This document shows, one piece after another, positions 45,024 through 52,002 of a DNA stretch of 64,000 bases (its first letter is position 1; every line of letters starts with the position of its first letter). The notes under the pieces were generated by a model, which searched no databases, was not told where the DNA came from, and was given only the letters and a program-made list of their open reading frames with translations. Position numbers and translations under genes: made by a program. Source of the stretch: Neisseria dentiae (lineage in GTDB: Bacteria > Pseudomonadota > Gammaproteobacteria > Burkholderiales > Neisseriaceae); NCBI RefSeq assembly GCF_014055005.1, contig NZ_CP059570.1, positions 2,046,001-2,110,000 of the forward strand. Reading direction: 5' to 3'.

Positions 45024-45938
45024 TCAATTCCTTCTGTCATGCTCATCTGCTGGCACAAATTTCATTTTTTCATCGTCAAACACTGCAGCCTTACGCCTTA
45101 CCCCGTCTTCCACAGCCCAAATCACCGAACCATGCTCGGGATATTGTTTAACCTTATCGGTTTCTTTAATAAAAAATTCCGGCAAGATTTCGTCAGAACG
45201 GCAGGAAATAAAACCGTTTAAAGTACAAGGGTCAGTACGTGTCCCACCAAATTTCTTGCCATATGGAATTTCAGATTGTGAAGGGGCTGTCAGTTTCCCC
45301 TCAAACACCAAATACCTGTCCTGTCCGTTTTCCAACGCCTTGGTATAGGCCGAATCCGGATAATCCAGTGCCAAATGCTTATAAGTATCCTGCAAACCCT
45401 GCCCCATCAGATGGCCGTAATCGTCTTTGCGCGTAACAAAACCGCCGATGGTATTGTACGGATTATCTGCTTTCAGATAACCCTCCAGATACTCATAAGG
45501 CATCACCTTCGTTACCACCGTATCGCGGGTGATCGGCGGAACGTCGTCCCGTATCCGCTTCATCTGTCCGACCTGCTCCTCCGTCATATCGTCCATATGC
45601 GTGCGCGTCAGGTTTTTGAATTCTTCGAATTGCAGGTTCTCCCGCGTCAGCGAGTCGGGCAGGTTTTGGTAAACGAAGCTTTCCGGTGCAAGGTCTTTGT
45701 CCCGACCCCATTCGCCTATGTCTTGCAGATTGTTGCGGTAAGTCTCCGCCCGTGCCCTCTCGGCGGCTTCTTCCGCCATTTTACGGCTCAGGCTGATACC
45801 GCCTTTGGCCAGTCCCGCCCCGCCCAGCGCCGCGGCGGCAATATCGGCGGCGGGTTTGCCTTCTTCCACCGCGCGGTTCAAATCACCGGTTTCGACTGCC
45901 TGATGCCACCGTTCGAAACCTTCTTTGGCGTTTCCCAA
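45024..45938 (-). CDS. Long partial toxin copy T4 (subfamily A)
   Basis: 304 residues matching the last half of the full toxin, from the helical region (EGFERWHQAVETGDLNRAVEEGKP) through ESFVYQNLPDSLTRENLQFEEF and RIRDDVPPITRDTVVTKVMPYEYLEGYL to the C-terminal domain. It lacks the N-terminal domain of about 300 residues. The end (FVPADEHDRRN) differs from the full gene. Unlike T2, T5 and T7 it keeps the pre-toxin segment, as expected if a tandem duplication began inside the original toxin gene. Subfamily A by KDDYGHLMG. Confidence 0.75.
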   Translation of the reverse strand: MGNAKEGFERWHQAVETGDLNRAVEEGKPAADIAAAALGGAGLAKGGISLSRKMAEEAAERARAETYRNNLQDIGEWGRDKDLAPESFVYQNLPDSLTRENLQFEEFKNLTRTHMDDMTEEQVGQMKRIRDDVPPITRDTVVTKVMPYEYLEGYLKADNPYNTIGGFVTRKDDYGHLMGQGLQDTYKHLALDYPDSAYTKALENGQDRYLVFEGKLTAPSQSEIPYGKKFGGTRTDPCTLNGFISCRSDEILPEFFIKETDKVKQYPEHGSVIWAVEDGVRRKAAVFDDEKMKFVPADEHDRRN

Positions 45939-45975
45939 ACCTTCCGAAATAACCGAAGCTGTCTACCGAACAAAA

Positions 45976-46004
45976 TGCCTGTCTGAAAATTTTTCAGACA
46001 GGCA
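45976..46004. terminator. Foreign-dialect uptake-sequence hairpin 3
   Basis: TGCCTGTCTGAA at 45976-45987 and its exact inverse at 45993-46004, between I3 and T4. Confidence 0.88.
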
Positions 46005-46011
46005 TTTTGGG

Positions 46012-46458
46012 TTATTTGAAAAAATTAGGCATCAGTGTCTTTTTCTCATAAACCAAATCGACATCTTCTTTTTTCACTGCTTTTTCATATTCGTATTTCC
46101 CCACCCTCTTAAAATCGAATTTTTCGATTAACGGCCCACCTGTAACCGTGTGGCTTTCAGATAAAATATAATGGCCATTTTCTTCCCTAAGAATGAAAAA
46201 TTCATAACCTTGATACAGGCAATATGGTTTGATTGAATAAACTTCTCCCACTTCATTAGGAGGAACTATCAAGGTATAAATTTTTTCTGCTAATTGTTTA
46301 GGAGTATATTTGAATTGCTTTGCATCATAAACTTTTTCAACAAATCCTTTTTCTAAGTCCTCAGCATTTTTGGAAACTAATTTAGCCATTCCATCATGAT
46401 ATAAAATACGATATTCCTTACCTTTGTACATGGTATAAGTATCATTTCTAATGGTCAT
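46012..46458 (-). CDS. Immunity-like gene I3 (C-terminal subfamily C)
   Basis: 148 residues from the ATG at 46458 (MTIRNDTYTMYKGKEYRI), with AAGGA upstream and 11 bases after the T3 stop. The N-terminal half carries the KYTPKQLAEKIYTL insertion as in the B group. The C-terminal half is SHTVTGGPLIEKFDFKRVG and KYEYEKAVKKEDVDLVYEKK, almost identical to I6. The two members of group C therefore share only their C-terminal halves. Confidence 0.75.
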   Translation of the reverse strand: MTIRNDTYTMYKGKEYRILYHDGMAKLVSKNAEDLEKGFVEKVYDAKQFKYTPKQLAEKIYTLIVPPNEVGEVYSIKPYCLYQGYEFFILREENGHYILSESHTVTGGPLIEKFDFKRVGKYEYEKAVKKEDVDLVYEKKTLMPNFFK

Positions 46459-46469
46459 CTTCAATATCC

Positions 46470-46648
46470 TTATTCATTATTGTATGGGAAAAAACGTTTA
46501 TTCTCACCGTCAAACACCGCTGCCTTACGCTTCTCACCGTTTTCAATTACCCAAATTACCGACCCGTCTTCAGGGGTTTGCGCATTCTCTCTTTCAAATT
46601 TAAATTCCGGAATAATCTCATCCGAACGGCAAGCGATAAAACCATTCA
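46470..46648 (-). pseudogene. Short toxin C-terminal remnant T3 (subfamily C)
   Basis: Reads NGFIACRSDEIIPEF, KFERENAQTPEDGSVIW, VIENGEKRKAAVFDGEN and KRFFPYNNE before its stop at 46470-46472. No start codon of its own; it begins abruptly at the NGFIACR point like T6 and T8. The open frame is undamaged, so it remains usable as a donor for recombination. Confidence 0.75.
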
Positions 46649-46677
46649 AAAAATATCCATAACAAGATAATAAATAA

Positions 46678-46709
46678 AGGCCGTCTGAAAATTATTTTTC
46701 AGACGGCCT
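46678..46709. terminator. AG-dialect uptake-sequence hairpin in the array
   Basis: AGGCCGTCTGAA at 46678-46689 and its inverse at 46698-46709, between I2 and T3. Confidence 0.8.
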
Positions 46710-46714
46710 ATAAA

Positions 46715-47146
46715 TTATTTGAAAAAATTAGGTCTTAAGGTTTTTTTCTCATACACCAAGTCAACATCTTCTTTTCTTACTGATTTTTCATAGCCATATT
46801 TATCTACCCGTTCAAACTCCAATTTTTTAAGCAACGGGCTATATTCACCAACTAAAATATAGTTTCCATTTTCTTCATATTTTATCCTGAACTCATAACC
46901 TTGGTAGAGTGCAAAGGTTGCAATTTCATAAACATCTCCTATTTCAGACGGGGATACGTTTAAAGTATAGACTTTCTTTGCCAACTGTTCAGGGGTATAT
47001 TTCAAATTCTTAGTATCAGGGATTTTTTCTATAAAGCCTTTTTTCAAATCATCAGCATCATTTGAAATTAATTTTGCCAAACCATTATTATTCCGAACAC
47101 GGTATTCTTTACCTTGATACACTGTATAAATATTATACCTAATCAT
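46715..47146 (-). CDS. Immunity-like gene I2 (N-terminal subfamily B)
   Basis: 143 residues beginning MIRYNIYTVYQGKEYRVRNN, 11 bases after T2. N-terminal half as I5 (one residue different over the first 70). The C-terminal half is its own: EYSPLLKKLEFERVDKYGYE and SVRKEDVDLVYEKKTLRPNFFK. Confidence 0.75.
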   Translation of the reverse strand: MIRYNIYTVYQGKEYRVRNNNGLAKLISNDADDLKKGFIEKIPDTKNLKYTPEQLAKKVYTLNVSPSEIGDVYEIATFALYQGYEFRIKYEENGNYILVGEYSPLLKKLEFERVDKYGYEKSVRKEDVDLVYEKKTLRPNFFK

Positions 47147-47157
47147 TATTTCTATCC

Positions 47158-47601
47158 TTATTTGTTAACATATGGAATAAACCGTTCGTTTTCTTCATCA
47201 TACACCGCCGCTTTCCGCTTCGCCCCGTCTTCAACAGCCCAAATTACCGAACCGTTCTCAGGATACCGTTCCTTTTTCTCCAGTATTTTGTATTCCGGTA
47301 ATATCTCGTCAGATCGGCACGCTATAAAACCATTTAACGTACAAGGAAGTTCGTCTTCATGATTACCTCCGAAGCGGTGTCCTCTGGGAATATCAACAGT
47401 GTCTTCAACTTCAGTCAATCTGCCTTCAAAAACCAGATAACGGTTTTCACCACGATTTAATGCTTGAACGAAATTAGAATCCGAACCGTCCCATTTTTTA
47501 TAATCCAGAGCAAAATTATCGATGGTTTGCTTTAAACTCTGTCCGGCTAAATGCCCTGTGTCAGCTTGTCGGGCAACAAAACCGCCGATGGTATTGCACA
47601 T
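47158..47601 (-). CDS. Silent toxin C-terminal cassette T2 (subfamily B)
   Basis: 147 residues starting MCNTIGGFVARQADTGHLAG with SDSNFVQALNRGENRYLVFEG, then VDIPRGHRFGG and GFIACRSDEILPEYKILEKK. Subfamily B, like T5. It is the first silent cassette behind the full toxin and I1. Its ATG adjoins a TGCCTGTCTGAA hairpin. Confidence 0.75.
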   Translation of the reverse strand: MCNTIGGFVARQADTGHLAGQSLKQTIDNFALDYKKWDGSDSNFVQALNRGENRYLVFEGRLTEVEDTVDIPRGHRFGGNHEDELPCTLNGFIACRSDEILPEYKILEKKERYPENGSVIWAVEDGAKRKAAVYDEENERFIPYVNK

Positions 47602-47606
47602 GAAAA

Positions 47607-47634
47607 TGCCTGTCTGAAAATTTTCAGACAGGCA
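47607..47634. terminator. Foreign-dialect uptake-sequence hairpin 4
   Basis: TGCCTGTCTGAA at 47607-47618 and its exact inverse at 47623-47634, between I1 and T2. Confidence 0.88.
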
Positions 47635-47640
47635 TTTGTA

Positions 47641-48069
47641 TCAATCAAAAAAATCAGTTACCAACTCTTTCTTTTCGTAAATCAAATCAGCTTCTTCTCT
47701 TTTGATTTTTTTTTCAAAAACACCTTTGTCCACTTGAGAAAAACCTAGCTGGTTTAATAATCTCAACGGCATAGTAATTGTGCACGCTGACTGTAATATA
47801 TAGCATCCGTCACCTTCTTCATGAATGATTGGAAATTCATATCCTTGGTATATGCAAAATGTACCAATATCATAAACATCACCCACTTCTTCCGGAGAAA
47901 CCATTTTGAAAAATATCCTCGGATTCAGGTTTTTTTCAGGCTTATATTCCGTAAAACCGTTTGCCAAATCCATAGCATCATGAGAAAACAGCCTTGCATA
48001 CCCTTCACGTCTGCTAATACGGCATTCTTTTCCTTGATAAATCGTATAAGTATTATTTCTGATTGCCAT
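47641..48069 (-). CDS. Immunity-like gene I1, cognate of the full-length toxin (subfamily A)
   Basis: 142 residues beginning MAIRNNTYTIYQGKECRISR, with AAAGGAAG before the ATG and 11 bases after the toxin stop. Conserved core FFKMVSPEEVGDVY, IYQGYEFPIIHEE, then the A-type half TITMPLRLLNQLGFSQVDKG. Position directly behind an intact toxin gene, small size, low GC and sequence variety paralleling the toxin ends are the grounds for calling it an immunity protein. I recognise no named domain. Confidence 0.75.
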   Translation of the reverse strand: MAIRNNTYTIYQGKECRISRREGYARLFSHDAMDLANGFTEYKPEKNLNPRIFFKMVSPEEVGDVYDIGTFCIYQGYEFPIIHEEGDGCYILQSACTITMPLRLLNQLGFSQVDKGVFEKKIKREEADLIYEKKELVTDFFD

Positions 48070-48080
48070 TTTAACTTCCT

Positions 48081-49880
48081 TTATTTATTTGCATCTTCAT
48101 AGGGAACAAATTTCATTTCATTATCATCAAACACCGCTGCCTTATGCTTCACCCCGTCTTCAACCACCCAAATCGTTGAACCGTGTTCAGGATATTGTGG
48201 AGATTTTGGCTGACTCTTAACATAAAACTCAGGAATAATCTCATTGCTTCTACAGGCGATAAAGCCGTTTAATGTACATGGTAAGGCATCATCATGAATA
48301 CCGCCGAACCTTTCTCCATATGGAATTTCCGACTGTTTCGGTTTAGTCAGCCTTCCTTCAAACACCAAATACCTGTCCTGCCCGTTTTCCAACGCCTCGG
48401 TATACGGCGAACCGGAATAATCCAGTGCCAAATGCTTATAGGTATTTTCAAGATTCTGCCCCATCAGATGGCCGTAATCGTCTTTGCGCGTAACAAAACC
48501 GCCTATCGTATTATACGGATTCTCCTCTTTCAGATACCCCTCCAAATACTCATAAGGCATCACCTTCGTTACCACCGTATCGCGGGTAATCGGCGGAACG
48601 TCGTCCCGTATCCGCTTCATCTGCCTGACCTGCTCCTCCGTCATATCGTCCATATGCGTGCGCGTCAGGGTTTTGAATTCTTCGAATTGCAGGTTCTCCC
48701 GCGTCAGCGAGTCGGGCAGGTTTTTATATACAAAGCTTTCCTGCGGCAACCCTTTGTCCCTGCCCCATTCCCCTATGTCTTTCAGGTTATCACGATGCAG
48801 CTCCGCCCGTGCCCTTTCCGCCGCCTCTTCCGCTGCTTCCCGCGCCATCTTCCTGCTCAATGCGCCGGCTCCTTTGGCTACCCCCAGACCGCCCAGCGCT
48901 ATCCCCGCTATATCGGTTACCGGCTTGCTCTCTTCCACCGCTTGGTGCAGATCGGTAGCATCCACTGCCTGTTGCCAGCGCTCCGCCCCTGCCTTCATGC
49001 TTTCGAGGCCGTCTGAAAGGTCTGTTTTCAGTTGTTCGGGGTTGTTCCAATATTCTTGGGCGGTGGTTTTGGTGTGTTCCCATGTCTGTGCTATGGCCTG
49101 CTCGCGGCTGTCGGTACGCTCCTGTGCCGCCCGGGCTTCGTTATCGTCGAGTACGTCTATATGCCTGTCCAGCCCCAGCGCGGCTTTGTCGTGCAGCAGC
49201 GATGCGCCTTCTTTGGCCAGCCTGCCTGTTTCGGTTATGCCTTCCCCTACCGATTCGACTGCGCTCAGTGCGGCTCCGCCTACTGCGGTGGCACCGCGTT
49301 TGAAGCTGCGGGTAATCTCCCAGTCGTCTTCTTCTATCTTAACGGCTTCGGCCAGCGGCTCTTTGATATAGTTGCGGTAGCCTTCGGCTACCGGCTCGGC
49401 AAGGTTTTTGTCCAGCCAGCTGCCGGCTTGGTCCCATATGTTTTGTTCCTGCTCTTTGGGCGTGCGCCGTTTGCCTACAACGGTGATACTGGGCAGCTCT
49501 ACGACCTCTTCCGGCATATCTGTCCTGCGGGCGGTGGCAACGGCTTGGTCTATATTGGTTTTGAACGGGTAGTGTTTGTTGACCCTGCCGACGATGTTGT
49601 TGTCTTCGTCTACCCGTATGCCGGTGATATGGGGATTGCGGGCACCTGCCCTGGCCGCGGCCTCTCCAACCGCGCTGCTCAGTGCTTCCTGCTGTTCGGG
49701 CGTATAGCGGGAAACTGCGCTGCGGACTTCTTCGTTGCTTTTAAACAGCCCTGCCGCTTCCTGTTTCAGCTTCGGTATGCTTTGTTCTATTTCCTGCTCC
49801 CGCTGCTGCTGCCGCTCCATCTGCTGCTGTAATTGCTGCTCTTGGCTCAGGCTTTGGGAACGCCCGAATGAAAGTTCCAT
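48081..49880 (-). CDS. Full-length polymorphic-toxin-like protein, head of the cassette array (T1, subfamily A)
   Basis: 599 residues; AGGAG lies 8 bases before the ATG. Residues 1-50 are a Gln/Glu-rich coil with no signal peptide or lipobox. Residues 50-130 form a small domain (YTPEQQEALSSAVGEAAARAG, ITGIRVDEDNNIVGRV). Residues 150-400 are helical and charged. Residues 400-456 are a conserved pre-toxin link (SFVYKNLPDSLTRENLQFEEF, RIRDDVPPITRDTVV). Residues 457-599 are the variable C-terminal domain that recurs in every cassette (NTIGGFVTRKDDYGHLMG, RYLVFEGRLT, CTLNGFIACRSNEIIPEF). Such modular ends with adjoining small genes are the hallmark of interbacterial toxins. The organisation recalls Neisseria MafB islands, but no MafB N-terminal domain, MafA gene or Sec signal is present. 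The export route is unknown. One in-frame uptake sequence at about 49010. Confidence 0.8.
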   Translation of the reverse strand: MELSFGRSQSLSQEQQLQQQMERQQQREQEIEQSIPKLKQEAAGLFKSNEEVRSAVSRYTPEQQEALSSAVGEAAARAGARNPHITGIRVDEDNNIVGRVNKHYPFKTNIDQAVATARRTDMPEEVVELPSITVVGKRRTPKEQEQNIWDQAGSWLDKNLAEPVAEGYRNYIKEPLAEAVKIEEDDWEITRSFKRGATAVGGAALSAVESVGEGITETGRLAKEGASLLHDKAALGLDRHIDVLDDNEARAAQERTDSREQAIAQTWEHTKTTAQEYWNNPEQLKTDLSDGLESMKAGAERWQQAVDATDLHQAVEESKPVTDIAGIALGGLGVAKGAGALSRKMAREAAEEAAERARAELHRDNLKDIGEWGRDKGLPQESFVYKNLPDSLTRENLQFEEFKTLTRTHMDDMTEEQVRQMKRIRDDVPPITRDTVVTKVMPYEYLEGYLKEENPYNTIGGFVTRKDDYGHLMGQNLENTYKHLALDYSGSPYTEALENGQDRYLVFEGRLTKPKQSEIPYGERFGGIHDDALPCTLNGFIACRSNEIIPEFYVKSQPKSPQYPEHGSTIWVVEDGVKHKAAVFDDNEMKFVPYEDANK

Positions 49881-49952
49881 ATTTAAAGGCTCCTGTGACT
49901 GTTTGGTGATTCCGGCTTAGGACAACGGCTTTTATGGGAAGTTCAATCATTT

Positions 49953-49981
49953 AGGCCGTCTGAAATTTTTTCAGGCGGCCT
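49953..49981. terminator. Uptake-sequence hairpin between ldcA and the toxin gene
   Basis: AGGCCGTCTGAAA and TTTCAGGCGGCCT with a short loop (one mismatch). It lies downstream of ldcA and about 70 bases before the toxin start, so the toxin gene probably has its own promoter in that short AT-poor gap or reads through. Confidence 0.7.
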
Positions 49982-50016
49982 GAGACCTTTGTAACAGGGG
50001 TTTAAACCGCCTTAAT

Positions 50017-51192
50017 TTATTCCTGCATCGGGTCTTCCACGATATTCACGGGCTGGTAGGCGGGAACGGGCGGAGGCAGCAGGGTATCGAGCATCAGGCC
50101 GGCGGCGTTGAGGGTGGGATAGCCGCTGAATGTTACCGAATAGCCGCCGTTGGATTCGCCGGTGATTTTGGCGTGCGCGCCCAGCGGGAAGGTGGCTTTG
50201 TTGGTGATGTGGCCGAACGGAAAACCGGTGAGCACGGGCACTTTGGCGATGCGGCTGATGTTGTTGACCACGGCGCTGAAGTCGTAGCTGCTGTCGTACA
50301 CGTCGCGGATGGTGCCCATGCGGAAGTCGCCGAGCACCACGGCCTGCTGTTTCGACAAAATACCGGCCAAATGCAGGGTTTGCAGCATACGCTCGATGCG
50401 GTAGGGCTGTTCGCCCACGTCTTCGAGAAACAGGATGCCGCCCTGAATGTCGGGCATATAGGGGCTGCCGGCGAGCGAGGCCAGCACGCTTAGGTTGCCG
50501 CCCCAAAACGTGCCTTCGGCGTTTACGCTGCGGCGCTGCACGTTATACACGCTGACGGTGTTGGCGGCATTGGTGGCGCCGCGTATAAACGATTCCATGG
50601 TGTAGGTGCTGGGAGCGGGTTTGCCGAATTCGCTGTACACCATCGGCCCGGCGAAGCTGGCCATATTGCCTTTGGCCAACAGGGCGAGTTGCACGGCGCA
50701 CAAGTCGCTGAAGCCGAAAAACAGCGTGCCGCGTTCGCGCATACGGGCGCCGAGATTGGCAAAGTCGATATGCGGCAGAATGCGCACGGCACCGTAACCG
50801 CCGCGCAGCCCCATCAGCACTTTCGGGGTGGCGACGCGGCCGGTGGCAACGTCTTGGAAGTCGGCGATGCGTTCGCTGTCGGTGCCGGCGAAACGCTGGT
50901 AGCGGCGGAAAGCGGCCTGCTGGTTGGTTACGGCGAAACCGGCGTGATGAAGGCGGGAGAGGCCGGCTTCGGAACGGGCGGCACTGTCGGCGAAACCGGA
51001 CGGGGCGACAACGCGCAGGATATTGTCGCCGCTGCGGCTGGGTTGGGTGGTTTTCGGTGGCACGGTTTGGGCTTTGCTGGATTGGGTGGCGGGCTGGGTG
51101 GTTGTGCCGCTGCCGCAGGCGGCGAGCATACCGGCACCGGCGGCTGCGGCAGAGGCTTTCAGGAAATTGCGGCGGGAAGGTTGCCAGGTCAT
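50017..51192 (-). CDS. ldcA: LD-carboxypeptidase (S66 family) with Tat-type lipoprotein signal
   Basis: 391 residues. The N-terminus has a twin-arginine motif RRNFLK followed by a lipobox LAAC at about residue 25. The S66 fold follows: VVAPSGFADSAARSEAG, LMGLRGGYGAVRIL, the nucleophile serine in FFGFSDLCAVQLAL, the glutamate in ILFLEDVGEQPYRIERML and the histidine in FPFGHITN. It trims the terminal D-alanine from murein tetrapeptides. Here the signal suggests a periplasmic, lipid-anchored form rather than the cytoplasmic E. coli type. An AmpG-type muropeptide importer lies 3 kb away. Confidence 0.88.
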   Translation of the reverse strand: MTWQPSRRNFLKASAAAAGAGMLAACGSGTTTQPATQSSKAQTVPPKTTQPSRSGDNILRVVAPSGFADSAARSEAGLSRLHHAGFAVTNQQAAFRRYQRFAGTDSERIADFQDVATGRVATPKVLMGLRGGYGAVRILPHIDFANLGARMRERGTLFFGFSDLCAVQLALLAKGNMASFAGPMVYSEFGKPAPSTYTMESFIRGATNAANTVSVYNVQRRSVNAEGTFWGGNLSVLASLAGSPYMPDIQGGILFLEDVGEQPYRIERMLQTLHLAGILSKQQAVVLGDFRMGTIRDVYDSSYDFSAVVNNISRIAKVPVLTGFPFGHITNKATFPLGAHAKITGESNGGYSVTFSGYPTLNAAGLMLDTLLPPPVPAYQPVNIVEDPMQE

Positions 51193-51267
51193 AAAGTTTC
51201 CTCATATGCGCCGCCTTTTCAGACGGCCTGATAAAGGCGTGTATTTTAAAGGTGTTGCGCGGTATTG

Positions 51268-51321
51268 CACAATGCAGGCCGTCTGAAAGGAGCAAACGGT
51301 TTTCAGACGGCCTGCATTGTG
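51268..51321. terminator. Extended uptake-sequence hairpin after the HIT gene
   Basis: CACAATGCAGGCCGTCTGAAA at 51268-51288 pairs exactly with 51301-51321, a 21-bp stem, immediately downstream of the HIT gene on its strand. Confidence 0.8.
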
Positions 51322-51325
51322 TGTA

Positions 51326-51721
51326 TTACAACAATGCTTTTATCTGCTGCGGCCAGTTTTCCGGCAAAACCGCCTGCAGTTCGCGCACGGCCGGCGCCCA
51401 AACGGGGGCGGGAAAGTTGGCATCGTTATCGAAGCGGGCAATAACGTGCCAATGCAGGTGCGGCACCACGTTGCCCAAACTGGCCAAGTTGATTTTGGCC
51501 GGCTTGAACACTTCGCGCATGGCGGCTTCCACGCGGTAAACCGCATCCATCAGCTCTTGGCGTTCTGCCGGTTGCAGATCGGTCATTTCGGCAACATGGT
51601 GCTGCCAGATTACGCGGCAGAACGCGGGGGCATTGGCTTCGTTGTGCACGGCAATCACGCGCAGGTTGGCGGTTTGCAGCAGCACATCTTCGCCGGCGGG
51701 GGCGCACAAAGGGCAGGTCAT
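51326..51721 (-). CDS. HIT-family nucleotide-binding protein
   Basis: 131 residues from the ATG at 51721, which has AAGGAG upstream. The histidine triad is HLHWHVIAR in the context NVVPHLHWH, and CPLC near the N-terminus may bind zinc. HIT proteins hydrolyse or transfer nucleotidyl groups; the substrate of this subgroup is unknown. Confidence 0.88.
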   Translation of the reverse strand: MTCPLCAPAGEDVLLQTANLRVIAVHNEANAPAFCRVIWQHHVAEMTDLQPAERQELMDAVYRVEAAMREVFKPAKINLASLGNVVPHLHWHVIARFDNDANFPAPVWAPAVRELQAVLPENWPQQIKALL

Positions 51722-51839
51722 GGTCGGCTCCTTCAAAGTTGGCCGGATATTCTAACAGAGTTTGCCGCAAGGGGCTTTCAGACGGCCGCCATCATGCAGG
51801 AATCCCAACAACCATTCAAATAGAAACAAATAAAAGCAG

Positions 51840-51915
51840 CGAATATGACTATGGTTTTTACACTAATAATAATTTAGTTTAAAATATTGTATATAATCAA
51901 TTTTTGTAATACATT
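51840..51915 (+). promoter_or_regulatory. AT-rich promoter zone of the second RTX gene
   Basis: A sudden AT-rich stretch (TTTACACTAATAATAATTTA, TTGTATATAATCAATTTTTG) about 100 bases upstream of the start. TATAAT lies within GTATATAATC near 51892; the -35 is not certain. Confidence 0.45.
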
Positions 51916-52002
51916 CCCATCTGCGGCAACCAAAAGCAAAACCACATGCCGGCGTCTTACCCGAATATCATCATTAATATCGATTCAAATAAGGAGGCTA
52001 TC

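Noticed and set aside
42034..47634. CRISPR array, because of regularly spaced inverted repeats
   Set aside because: The repeated 12-mers are uptake sequences separated by whole genes, not short spacers.
41845..49880. Calling the array a classical maf (mafA-mafB-mafI) island
   Set aside because: No MafA gene, no MafB N-terminal domain and no signal peptide are visible. Only the cassette logic is shared.
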